NCBI GenBank assembly: GCA_036320915.1
Contig: JAXBDG010000014.1
Location: forward strand, 682,001 to 746,000
Source: Linnemannia elongata
Lineage: Eukaryota > Mortierellomycota > Mortierellomycetes > Mortierellales > Mortierellaceae
Direction: 5' to 3'
Length of the DNA stretch: 64,000 nt
Shown: positions 46,110 to 55,880 of the stretch, piece after piece
Position numbering within the stretch: position 1 is the stretch's first letter
How the letters are laid out: every line of letters begins with the position of its first letter
Translations under genes and position numbers: made by a program
Notes under the pieces: model-generated
Seen by the model: only the letters and a program-made list of their open reading frames with translations
What the model was told of the DNA's origin: nothing
Databases searched by the model: none

Positions 46110-48113
46110 ATGCACCTAGCAACAGCTGAATTCTTCTCCACAGTGGAACTCGTTGACCTCCTGTCAACCTTCCTGGACCACAAATCATTCGTTCGTCTTT
46201 CAACAGCAACCTCAGCTCTCCAGTACGTCTGCTCACCTATTATCTGGCGCAACGTCACTTTCAAGACCTGGCTCTGGGGTGTGAAGACCCACGTCGGACG
46301 CTTCAAGGCCCTGGCTGGACGAGAACACCACGCACGAACGCTGGGCATGGACGCCAATTCCTTGGTTCTCTACATGAACGGGATCGGTGAACCTGTCGAT
46401 CCAGTTTCATCCACAAGACCCGATTGGCTATCCGTCCCAAATCCACGGTCCTCCTTCAAGAATGTCTGCTTTTCGCCCATGACTCGACTGACTCGATTCG
46501 ACTGCAGCCTCAGCCCGAGCTACTTTTGCCCAGCTAGTCATATCCCAGGCGTCGAGGAGTTTGACCGCAGTAACCTGCTCCCTCAACTCTGCTGGTTAAT
46601 TGAACTCAACCCTGGCTTGGTTTGTCTTTCCTTGACAAACCTACCATCCACAACCGCCCTCGACAGATTTCTCCTTGCTCGATCCATTGGCAGCTTGAGC
46701 AAGCTCAGGCAACTCCGCATCGAATCTGGTGTCAATGGCCAAGAATCATTTGAGGACACGAAAACGCTGTTCTATTGCCTCCCCATGTCTTTGGGGTCGT
46801 TGGTGCTGGGTGCTATATGTTCCTCAGAGGAGACTCTGGGAGTGAGGGATTATGATCTTGTCGCGAAGTCTTTGACTCTGCGGGAAGGGCCACTGCTTCG
46901 CCTGAAGGAACTCGAGTTTCCCGTACTCAAAGCCACGCTACAGTCAGAGTACGGTCTGATCCTGGAGCACTGCCCTAACATTGACATCCTCGGCTTTCAC
47001 GCAGTGAGCAAAGATTCCGCGTACATTATCAAGGAGATCGCACCGTTGGTCAAGAGGCACTGTCAACACATCCGCACTATCAAGGCTACCGGCCTTTTGT
47101 TATGGCAGCAAGGCTGGAACCCTTTTAATATTCTCGATGGGGTCAACTTCACCCTCGAGTCTCTCCAATTCAACATCTACAACCCGGTCTACGACAATGT
47201 CGGTGAGGATCTCGCCCTGTCTTCATTCCAGCACCACAGCGTGACCTTGCGGGATATTCGGCTCACGAGATGCCTGTCGCTAGGCAACAAGATCCTGCAA
47301 TCCATCTTGACAACCTGCACCGCTCTGGAGAGACTGGAGATCACTCAAGCGTTGAGCATTCGTAGATCTTTCTTTAAAAAGCGAAATCTAGCAATTGCCA
47401 GTCTACCAGACCTAGTCGCTTACGAGTGGGTCTGCACCGGCCTCAAGTGCCTCATGTTGACCATAAACTGGGGTCGATTCGAAGACCCAACCCCCATGCA
47501 CCTACCGGCCTATTATCTTCAACAATCGACTTCACATCCATGGAATCAGGACCAGAAACGATGGGACCTGCTCGAGAGGTTGTACAGACAAATCGGGTCG
47601 CTTGTCGAACTAGAGGTCTTGGACCTCCATGCATATATCGACCGCATGAACATTAATCGATACCAACCGGAGAACTTTTTCCGTCGGAATTGCTGCGGTG
47701 GAACATTTGACAATTCGTTTCGCAGCCAAGACCGGTTTCCGTTGTTGCTCTCGCTCGGTGTCCACGGTGGTCGACATGGCTACCTTAACTGGCTGTCTGG
47801 GCTCAAGAACCTCAAAGAGCTACGCGGTTCAGTTCATCTAGGCAACCCCGAGGTCGCCATGACGCTGAAGCTAGCCGAGGTCGAGTGGATGGTTGACCAT
47901 TGGCCCAAATTACAAGTCCTTGAGTTGCTCCCGTACCAGGATGAGGTGCCTGTCCATGTCAGTGTCGATGGATACGAGCATTTGAACTGGCTTATGAGAC
48001 AAAAGCCTGGACTGGATCTCCGCAGAAGCCGGCAAACAGCCAATGAGCCTTGGGATGGTCTGTGGACCCAGGCTGAGCTGGATGAACTCTTAACTATCCA
48101 GCATAAGGATTAG
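46110..48113 (+). CDS. F-box/LRR-like protein, class A
   Basis: Intronless, 667 residues from the ATG at 46110; the frame is open back to 46026 without an ATG. The F-box-like start is TVELVDLLSTFLDHKSFVRL, then TATSALQYVCSPIIWRNVTF. LRR-like repeats follow with many L-x-x-L-x-L steps. Class A signature: W-V-C-T-G-L ... N-W-G-R-F-E-D, then RWDLLERLYRQIGSL and LEVLDLHAYID. Near the C-terminus LNWLSGLKNLKELRGSVHL closely matches the gene at 7600 (LNYLCRLKNLRELRGSVHL), so these two are near relatives despite lying 37 kb apart on opposite strands. Probable SCF ubiquitin-ligase adaptor by family. The repeat-rich region starts just downstream. Confidence 0.85.
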   Translation: MHLATAEFFSTVELVDLLSTFLDHKSFVRLSTATSALQYVCSPIIWRNVTFKTWLWGVKTHVGRFKALAGREHHARTLGMDANSLVLYMNGIGEPVDPVSSTRPDWLSVPNPRSSFKNVCFSPMTRLTRFDCSLSPSYFCPASHIPGVEEFDRSNLLPQLCWLIELNPGLVCLSLTNLPSTTALDRFLLARSIGSLSKLRQLRIESGVNGQESFEDTKTLFYCLPMSLGSLVLGAICSSEETLGVRDYDLVAKSLTLREGPLLRLKELEFPVLKATLQSEYGLILEHCPNIDILGFHAVSKDSAYIIKEIAPLVKRHCQHIRTIKATGLLLWQQGWNPFNILDGVNFTLESLQFNIYNPVYDNVGEDLALSSFQHHSVTLRDIRLTRCLSLGNKILQSILTTCTALERLEITQALSIRRSFFKKRNLAIASLPDLVAYEWVCTGLKCLMLTINWGRFEDPTPMHLPAYYLQQSTSHPWNQDQKRWDLLERLYRQIGSLVELEVLDLHAYIDRMNINRYQPENFFRRNCCGGTFDNSFRSQDRFPLLLSLGVHGGRHGYLNWLSGLKNLKELRGSVHLGNPEVAMTLKLAEVEWMVDHWPKLQVLELLPYQDEVPVHVSVDGYEHLNWLMRQKPGLDLRRSRQTANEPWDGLWTQAELDELLTIQHKD

Positions 48114-48386
48114 CAATAGAGGGTGGGTTCATTTTTTTTTTCTTTTTCTTTTGTGATGGTCATCTCTGTCTTCCTTTATTTATTTTATTTTTTACTATCA
48201 CATCTATATTAAAACCTTTCTCAACTGCATCTTTGAACATACACATGCTTCTGAAGAAGAAAGCTTCTCACGGTGGCAATATTAACAGTCGACGCCGCTT
48301 TTCTTTTTTTTCTGTCACGGAGCAAACAGTAGCGTAGTACAAGTGTGCCTGAGTTGGCCCACTATATTTGAAAGGTGCAGCCTATC

Positions 48387-48480
48387 AAAAGGACCGCTTT
48401 GACAAGCGGTACTAGCAACCTCGCTATCTGTCTGGCTCTCATAAGCCTACCATTTGAACGGCTTCTCAAAGCGGTCTTTT
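48387..48480. repeat. Short inverted repeat (94 bp, about 20-bp arms)
   Basis: Left arm 48387-48407 (AAAAGGACCGCTTTGACAAGC, less its last base as matched) pairs with right arm 48461-48480, whose reverse complement is AAAAGACCGCTTTGAGAAGC. The spacer is about 53 bases. It may be a miniature inverted-repeat element or part of a terminator hairpin. No coding content. Confidence 0.6.
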
Positions 48481-48595
48481 ACCCAACATTCACAGAATTT
48501 AATCGTCGCTTGGCCGACTTTATCGATACATAGAACTTGCCTTTGGCTTGACTTGAGGATGATAAAACCAGGAAAGCGAATCTCAATCTAATATT

Positions 48596-49735
48596 GGTAA
48601 AAGTAAAAGAAAAACAAGTTAGAGATAACCACTCAGGAAGTTGCATAGTCACTTGATCCGGCCCCACCATTCCACAACATGGGACAAAGACAATGCCGAC
48701 AGTAAAAGTCTATGGCAGAGGCAATGGCAGTTGGCCTGCCTGCTACTGTTTTCTGACCAAACTCCAAACCCGCCCACAAGGCCGCTGGTAAGTGTCTTGG
48801 TTCTCCCGGGGAATCATTGTATGCGCCCTCCTTCATCAAGATTGGATTCCCAGAAAGCACGGCCACGTTACAATATGGGGTATCCATCCATCAGAAAACA
48901 AGGTTTTGTCGCTTCCAAGAATTCAGAGATGTAAGCAGAGGTGCAACGTCGCTTTTTGCAGAGGCAAAAAGAGAAGGCCAGACGGGGTCTATTGTGAATT
49001 TGAATGAAGTCGCGCCAGATCATATACCCGTGTCGATGGCGACAGCAAATGTGTCTAGAATGTGGGAGGGGATTATGAACATCATTGCAACTTCCCTTAT
49101 TAAGGCGCGGCGATAGTCGAAGTCAGCGACAGAACTTAAGATGGGCAGCACTAAATTGATAAAAGAGAAAGGAAAGAAACAGAAAAACTCGTTAGAGATA
49201 GCCACTCTGAAGTTCCATAGTCGATTGGTCCGGCCCCACAATTCCACAACATGGGACAAAGACAATGCCGACGGTAACAGTCTATGGCAGAGGCAATGGC
49301 AGTTGGCCTGCCTGCTACTGTTTTCTGGCTAAACTCCAAACCCGACCACAAGGCCGCTGGTAAGTGTATTAGATTCTTCGGGGAATCCTTAAAGGCGCCC
49401 ACCTTCGTCAAGATTGGATTCCCAGAAAGCACGGCCACGTTACAATATGGGGTATCCATCCATCAGAAAGCAAAGTTTTGTCGCCTCCAAAGGATTCAGA
49501 GTTATAAGCAGAGGTACAACGTCGCTTTTTGCAGAGGCAAAAAGAGAAGGCCAGACGGGGTCTATTGTGATGTTGAATGAAGTCGCGCCAAATCATATAC
49601 TCATGTCGTTGGCGACAGCAAATGTGTCTAGAAGGTGGGAGGGGATTACGAGCTTCATTGCAAACTTCCCTTATTGAAGCGTGGCGATGGTCGAGGACAG
49701 TGATGACTGAATATTCAGATGGACAGCACTGAATT
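48596..49735. repeat. Tandem duplication, two copies with a period of about 572 bp
   Basis: Copy A (about 48596-49160) and copy B (about 49161-49735) share almost the whole length with scattered substitutions and small indels. For example GGCCCCAC at 48660 and 49232, and CAGAAAGCACGG at 48851 and 49423. In both copies one plus-strand frame reads KIGFPESTATLQYGVSIHQK and, after a frame change in copy B, LFAEAKREGQTGSIV...NLNEVAP or its variant. This suggests a relic of a coding sequence that I cannot identify. Minus-strand ORFs in the same place are also conserved between copies, but only because the DNA is. Confidence 0.75.
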
Positions 49736-50323
49736 ATGCGCAGCGACTTGAGGTTCGGGGAATGAACGTGGCGAATCGGATGAGTTGAAAGAGGAGCAGA
49801 AGGAGAGAGGGGAGGGAAGAATGGTAATCGGTTGGCGTTACCAGAAAAAGAGAGGGAGAGAGGGAGAGAGGGAGAGAGAGAGAGAAGGAATAAAATTTGT
49901 AGGCTGGCGGTGGTGGCCGAAATCATTGGCTTGAGACTGATGGTTCCAAGTGAAAATATCAGCGACTTGACTAACCCTGGCGACCAATATCAGCGACTTG
50001 ACTAACCCTGGCGACCGTTATCAATGGTGATGGTGCCTGGCAGCATTCTAATATCAACGACCACTCACGGTTATAAAAGCCGTTCATATTCGACTCAAGG
50101 CGCTCGCTTTGGTGCCCACATCGTCGAAAAATCATCCCCATTGCACTCTCGACCTTGGGTCAGCCATGGCATTCGGTGGCGGTGGCTTCTATTTACTCTC
50201 TGCAAGAACGTCTTGAGGGGTAACGTGAGAGCGAAGAAAGTTGGGCAAAGCTATAAATTCAAAGCGCGCTGGTAATGGCTGATTTCTCCAACTTCGCTCC
50301 TTCCTGTACTTTCACCATTCACC
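49736..50323. other. Spacer with (GA)n, 31-bp direct repeat and TATA-like boxes
   Basis: Holds a GAGAGG-type microsatellite at about 49849-49885, an exact 31-bp tandem repeat (see 49955) and two TATA-like boxes, TTATAAAAG at 50071 and CTATAAATT near 50250. The second lies about 75 bases before the candidate kinase ATG at 50324. Confidence 0.5.
49955..50016 (+). repeat. Exact 31-bp tandem direct repeat, two copies
   Basis: 49955-49985 and 49986-50016 are identical, each starting AATATCAGCGACTTGACTAA. A third partial match (GCAGCGACTTGAGG) lies at 49740. Confidence 0.85.
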
Positions 50324-53096
50324 ATGACCGACGCTCAAAAACTTTTCCAGGTTTGGCATATTGATTCCCGCTAGTTATTTTATTTCGCTTTGTCAAGGCT
50401 GTGTTGTCATTGATTCCAGTGTCACCATCGCAATAAATGTTCATGCTTTCTCCATGCATTGCTCTCTCGCAAACAAAGTTCCATGACGAAACAGAAAGAC
50501 CATAAGACTTGCCTTCAGGTGATTCTGTACAGGTCCTGGTTTGGCTGTTTTGTTTAGGGTGGCGGCTGAGAGGAGCAGTGTTGCTGTGTCCATAGCTGCT
50601 TCAATTCCTCTCTCCCAGGCTTGTTCCTGACAAGGGTGTTGTTCCCATGGTCCTGACAATCTATGTTCATACCTTCTCCATGCACTGCTTTCTCGCAAAC
50701 ACGTCCTATGACGAAACAGAAAGACCATAAGACTTGCCTTCAGGAGATTCTGTCCAGGTCCTGGTTTTGCTGTTTTGTCTGGGGTGGCGGTTTGAGAGAA
50801 GCAGTCTTACTGTGTCCATGGCTACTTCAATTGCTCTCTCTCAGGCTTGTTCCTGACAAGAGTGCTTTTCCCATGGTCCAGACCATCTATGCTCATACCT
50901 TCTCCAAACACTGTCTTCTTGCAAACACGTTCCATGACGAAACAGAAAGACCGTAAGACTTGCCTTCAGATGATTCTGTCCAGGTCCTGGTTTTGCTGTT
51001 TCGTCTGGGGTTGTGGCTGAGAGGAGCAGGCTTGCTGTGTCCATGGCTGCTTCAATTCCTCTCTCTCAGGCTTGTTCCTGACAAGACTGTTGTATTCATG
51101 GTCCAGATAATGGTATTGATATTGATTCCCGGGGTATATGTGTATGAGTGAGCGCGGACAGCAATTGAGGCTGCTTGATGGCATTGAGACGTCCTGTACT
51201 GTGTTATTAGTATGATTCCTTTGTCGGATGCGAGGGTTGATCCTGCAAAGCCGGCTTGTTAATTATGATGCGCCCAATACTAACAAAGAGAAACATAAGT
51301 GTAGATATTATTAACAATGGCTTCTTTACTAACATAGATGGCCTTCGAAGAAGGACTGACGCTTCCCTCCATTCAAATCGGCAAGCGGGTGTACCAATGC
51401 TTTGAAAAGCTGGGCAGGGTAAGTAACGACATCTAACATGATGATTGACGCTGAAATATATCCAGATGGACCTGCAACGAAATGAAAGTATTAATGTGGC
51501 ATTTTGATAATAGGGCGGACATGGGACAGTGTTTCGTGCAAACTCCGGCAGCCAACAGTACGCAATGAAAGTATGCCTCTGTGAGCCCGATCAGCCCTGG
51601 AGAAAACTTATGTACAAGACTGAGGCAGACATCCTCAAGAGTCTAGACCACCCCAACGTTGTTAAGTACATCGATGACTTACAGTTCGGGGACATGACAA
51701 TCCTTGTCATGGAGCAATGTCAAGGAGGGGTAAGACGACTAAAGCAATGCAGCGTAACGCGTTTAAACTTGACTTTAAAAACTAATTGCTGACTTACACT
51801 AAAAAATAGAGTCTGGAGACCCTGCTTGAGGATGCTTGGGAGAGTAATCACATCAGAAAGCTGTCAGAGGAGCACGTCGCTCCGCTTATGGCGGGCGTGG
51901 TCCAGGCGCTCCATTACCTTCACACCATAGGCCTCGTCCACCATGACATTAAGCTGGGCAACATTTTGCTTGACGACAATGGCAATGCCAAAGTGGCCGA
52001 CTTTGGCATGTCCTATTATGAGCAGCTAGGACGAAAGATGTAAGTTTTTTTATTATTTTAAAACTCACTTTATGAAACACCGAAGCATATCTTTTCTAAC
52101 CAACAAACTTACTTGTTTTTTATGATAGAGGCACCAATGTTGCAACAGCATATCACGCTCCAGAAATGGCGGGTAAGCACGCGCTAAGCTCTGCCATCGA
52201 TGCCTACGCCTTTGGAGCGATTCTATACCGGCTCCTGGTTGGAAAGGAGTACAACCGTCAGGATTGGCCGGATATGGACACTGAAGGTGTTGGTGAGCTA
52301 GCCAGAAAGGTCATCATAAGCGCTTTGGATCCATCCCCAAGTAAGTGTCAACAACGTAGGTATGTCAAATATTGACCAAAAGAATCGAGTGAGTAACATG
52401 TAATTAATCGATTTTTCATTCTGTACTTGTAGTAACCAGAGCCACTCTTCGGGAACTTTTGAGGTACGAGTTCTTTGAGAAGTACATCTCAAAGGAGAAA
52501 AGAAGCCTTGAGGGTTCCGATCTTGCGAGCGACACGCCCAGCAAGCGCGTGGCACAGGGTCTGGAGGGCACATCATCATCATCTCCTGCCTCTATACCAG
52601 CCAGCGCTGTTGCCTCCTCCTCCTCTTCTCGTTCCCCCCCTTCTTGTCCCCCACATATCCCCCTGCCTTCTTCAGATGCACAAGCTACCCACCATCGCCC
52701 GAGGATGATGATTGGTGGTTGGAAGACGACACCGAGGATGAAGAGGATAACGACGAGAGTGAGCTGAGTACCTCAGGGGAGGATGACGATGCTCTTGGCG
52801 ACGATACCAACAATGTCAATGATGATAATGTCAAGGTTGAGGTTGCCCAGAATGTCGAGGACGCCCAAGCCGAAAAGGATGGTAAGGCCAAGGAGGCTCT
52901 GAAGAGCCCTGTCGACGCTGAGGCCGGTGAGGAATCCGCCAAGGATAACCACGACACCGCCAAGGCCAATGTCGCCGAGGACAAGAGCGACGACAAGGAA
53001 AAGAGGAGCCTCTGTGTCGCCCCCAGCTCATCGGATACCGACGACGATGCTTCAGAGTTGGCTAATCAGCCGCCTCTTCCTGACGCCGCCGCGTAA
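50324..53096 (+). CDS. Ser/Thr protein kinase with acidic C-terminal tail (frame change near 52640)
   Basis: Exons: 50324-50350 (tentative), 51338-51418, 51514-51729, 51810-52039, 52129-52340, 52433-52767 in the kinase frame. Kinase motifs: glycine loop [11 protein letters not shown], lysine in YAMKVCLCE, catalytic loop [12 protein letters not shown] (HHD instead of HRD; DxKLGN as in Polo/Aurora kinases), [11 protein letters not shown], then [13 protein letters not shown] in place of the usual APE context. In the kinase frame a Ser/Pro-rich tail ends at 52767. An overlapping frame one base away (about 52680-53096) encodes a very acidic, coding-like tail ([19 protein letters not shown]) ending at TAA 53094-53096. 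A seven-C run at 52634-52640 is a possible slippage site. Exon 1 (MTDAQKLFQ) has a weak donor (GTTTGG); without it translation could start at 51338. No polo box. Confidence 0.65.
50438..51113. repeat. Minisatellite of about 226 bp, three copies
   Basis: Units start at about 50438, 50664 and 50890 (TGTTCAT / TGTTCAT / TGCTCAT), each containing GACGAAACAGAAAGACC, CTTGCCTTCAG, and TCCTGACAAG. The last copy is slightly shorter. The units diverge by roughly one base in ten by eye. If the first kinase exon is real, the array lies wholly in kinase intron 1. Confidence 0.85.
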
Positions 53097-53949
53097 AGAG
53101 TGCCCTCGTCTCCCCTTCTTGTTTCTTCATTCCTCTTTGTACATATACATATCAAAAGCCAAATTTTCTCTTCCCTGTTCTTTTTTTTTTTTTTTTTTCT
53201 TTCTTTCTTTATTCACAGCCATAGTGCCAATTGCAAATATATTCATTTTTCATATCGTGTTGTCGCAGATCGACGCACGCTCACCTTAAAACACCTTGTG
53301 ACGCCCTTGAGTTGGCAAGCCATGACATGATATAAGAATGCGGAGTTGCTTTATAGGAGGGTTGGGGCGAAGCGAGGCGAGAGGTGGACAGGGTTTGAGA
53401 AAGAGTGTTGAACAAAGAGGAGGAAGTCGAAGAGTGGTAGAAGGATTGAAAGAGACTTGACAAGGGAGAAAGGAAGGGACGTCTGTTGAGGTTGAGTTGT
53501 CCAGAGTGTGAGGAAAAGTGTGTGTTGCTGTCAAGATGAAGAGACTGTAAAGCTAGGTTGAGCGAAGCACTTACAAAGGAGGGTAGCGGGTGTTGGTGGG
53601 AGGCGGCGAGCCCAATGAAGAGCAAGGAGTGAAGAGTCGTGGTAGTGGGAGTCGTACATCAAGTGCCAGTGAGGGCTGTCGTGAAGGAAAGAGTTCACTG
53701 GTTGGTGGCATAGAAAAGTTTGGCATGAGTGGGTCAAAGTGTTACTGGGTGGTGTGATGCCAAAAGTGTAAGGAAGATGAGAAGTGGAAAGAATGAGGTG
53801 TATGCCGAAAATGAACAAGAGTGTGAAAAAAATAATTAACTCTTAGTTAAGGGTTTATTCACGTTCAACTCCCACTCCAACCATACCCTTACCTCCTCAT
53901 CCCTTCCTTTCATTCAACCCAACCCTACACTCAACAGGAACAATCCACC
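53097..53949. other. Spacer between kinase gene and F-box gene
   Basis: A poly-T run lies at about 53180-53200 in the kinase 3' region. From 53290 to 53820 the sequence is purine-rich on the plus strand, with minus-strand open frames of low-complexity content that I do not call as genes. The last 90 bases are a C-rich leader of the F-box gene. Confidence 0.4.
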
Positions 53950-55677
53950 ATGTGCCCAATACTCCCTCCAGAGATCCAGATCATCGTTGCACAGAATCTC
54001 CGACACCAAGACCTCTCCCGTGCCGTCCTGCTCAACAAAGCTTGGTACTCGAGCTGCAACCCTCAGCTCTACCATACAGTTCGCTTGTCAACACCCTTTC
54101 AACGCCAACGGTTTCTTAGCTTGTCCGTATCCAAGGATGTCATTATTCGACATGTCCCCCATATCAAGTACCTGATGACACGTTCTCTCGAAATCCTTCC
54201 ACTATTGATGCGGCTCGACAACACTTCAGGACTATCGCTCATCGGGCTCGAAATCCTAGCTCTTCGGACGCGTCGTAGCCTCACCTCGGAAGAAGACGAT
54301 CTCCTGCTTGCCTTTCTCAAGAGGAACCCTCAATTGCTTCATTTAAACATCAGGAGGGTCTCGGAGAACGCAGGAGCGTACCTGTCAACCATCGCCAAAT
54401 ATCTACCAAACCTGCGCACACTCAGCATGTTTGACGTCCTGGGTCTCAGTCCTCCGCTTGTGCTTAGGGACGCAGCTGTTCGGTTTCTGAATACTTGCTC
54501 AGCGGATCTGGAACAACTTGTGGTGGCGTGGGAGATTCTTTCTTACGACGAAGTTGCAATCGATCAAAACGACGTCGATGATGATGACGAGGCTCAGGAT
54601 TCATTAAAGTCGAAAACACATCCTGCGCTAAGGTTTCTTTCAGCGAGGGTCAACTCGAATTCAGTTCTTGCTTCGTTTGTTGAGGGCTGTCCTAGACTCG
54701 AAGCCGTCATCCACCCAGAGTTCCAAAACAGGCAGGTCAACACACTTTTCCAACATAGTTCATTACTCCACTTGGCCCTTCAGAAGATAACTGGTGTGCG
54801 ATACATGGAGCTCTCTGTGCCCGCTGCTGTCTCTAACGACAGTACCATTGCCAGTTTGATATCGACCATTAACAACTCGCAGGACGGAGTTCAGCAAAAG
54901 TGGCGCACGATCGGGATCGAAGGCTCCGCATATGGAGGAGGTCCTGATGAAACTATCAAGGCCATTGTCAACAACTGCGCGCATGGACTGGTACATCTTC
55001 ACATTCCGCAAGGATGGCAGTTGATGAGTCGAGACCTTCATTCGATTCTTTGCACCGCGACAGACTTGAGGGTCTTTAATGTGGTTCATTTGCCTAGGAT
55101 AAGTGCTGCATATGTGATCTCGTCGCCTTGGGGTTGTCGCTGGTTGACCAAGCTGTCGGTTCAGATTACAAACATTCCTCGACCGGACATTCTCATTGAC
55201 AGGAAAGGGTGTATCCGTTCTCGGGGTGAGAGAGCAGCGGAGGGGACTATGGAAGCGAGTCGTGCAATGCAGCGGAAAGTCTATCGCCAACTCGGGGCGT
55301 TGACCTGTCTTGAGTTTTTGGCGTTGGGACTGGACAGTGCGAACGGGACTAGGGAGGAATTAGTGGACGATATTGATGGAACGATATATGACCCTGAGTT
55401 CCAGTTGAACTGTTTAGAGATGTCGTTGGCGAGTGGGCTGGACTTGTTGGGTGGGCTATCGAGGCTGAGGTATTTGAGGGTTGTGGGAATGGAGCATAGG
55501 ATTGGTGTCCCTGAACTGCAGTGGATGATGGTGCACTTCCCTCGACTGGAGCGGTTGAAGGGTATTGATCCTGAGGTTTGTTATTTGCCGCTGATTCTTC
55601 GTCCGACCCGGGAGTACCAGCCCGAGCCTGGTGTCCGCCAATGGCTCTCTTCGCAAGCTACATCTTGGGTTTCGTGA
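53950..55677 (+). CDS. F-box/LRR-like protein, class B
   Basis: Intronless, 575 residues, starting at the first ATG after a C-rich leader. F-box: LPPEIQIIVAQNLRHQDLSR, then VLLNKAWYSSCNPQLYHTVRL. LRR-like repeats follow, interrupted by an acidic patch (NDVDDDDEAQD) near residue 213. Class B signature: W-G-C-R-W-L-T ... N-I-P-R-P-D-I, then MQRKVYRQLGALTCLEFLAL and ELQWMMVHFPRLERLKGIDP. It lies 203 bases upstream of a second class B gene in the same direction, from which it has diverged widely outside the signatures, so the tandem duplication is old. Probable SCF substrate adaptor by family. Confidence 0.85.
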   Translation: MCPILPPEIQIIVAQNLRHQDLSRAVLLNKAWYSSCNPQLYHTVRLSTPFQRQRFLSLSVSKDVIIRHVPHIKYLMTRSLEILPLLMRLDNTSGLSLIGLEILALRTRRSLTSEEDDLLLAFLKRNPQLLHLNIRRVSENAGAYLSTIAKYLPNLRTLSMFDVLGLSPPLVLRDAAVRFLNTCSADLEQLVVAWEILSYDEVAIDQNDVDDDDEAQDSLKSKTHPALRFLSARVNSNSVLASFVEGCPRLEAVIHPEFQNRQVNTLFQHSSLLHLALQKITGVRYMELSVPAAVSNDSTIASLISTINNSQDGVQQKWRTIGIEGSAYGGGPDETIKAIVNNCAHGLVHLHIPQGWQLMSRDLHSILCTATDLRVFNVVHLPRISAAYVISSPWGCRWLTKLSVQITNIPRPDILIDRKGCIRSRGERAAEGTMEASRAMQRKVYRQLGALTCLEFLALGLDSANGTREELVDDIDGTIYDPEFQLNCLEMSLASGLDLLGGLSRLRYLRVVGMEHRIGVPELQWMMVHFPRLERLKGIDPEVCYLPLILRPTREYQPEPGVRQWLSSQATSWVS

Positions 55678-55880
55678 GTGTTACTAATATGTAGTAGTCG
55701 CACCCTTGAAAAAATGGTTTAATGCACGGTTCTCTTTCTCTGCTTCTTTTGCATCTTTTTTTACCATTATCTTAAATAAAAAAAGTTCACACGCACCAAA
55801 GCCATTGCCTTTTTTTTTTTTTTTTTTTTTTTTTGCTTTCCACTAACAACGTCAACAGCAAACTCACAAAACCATTCACA

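Noticed and set aside
50438..51113. CRISPR-like array
   Set aside because: Units are about 226 bp, contiguous and similar throughout, without alternating short repeats and unique spacers; it is a minisatellite in a eukaryotic context.
53281..53818. Overlapping minus-strand open frames
   Set aside because: Low-complexity Ser/Leu/His/Pro content and no F-box or other motif; treated as spacer.
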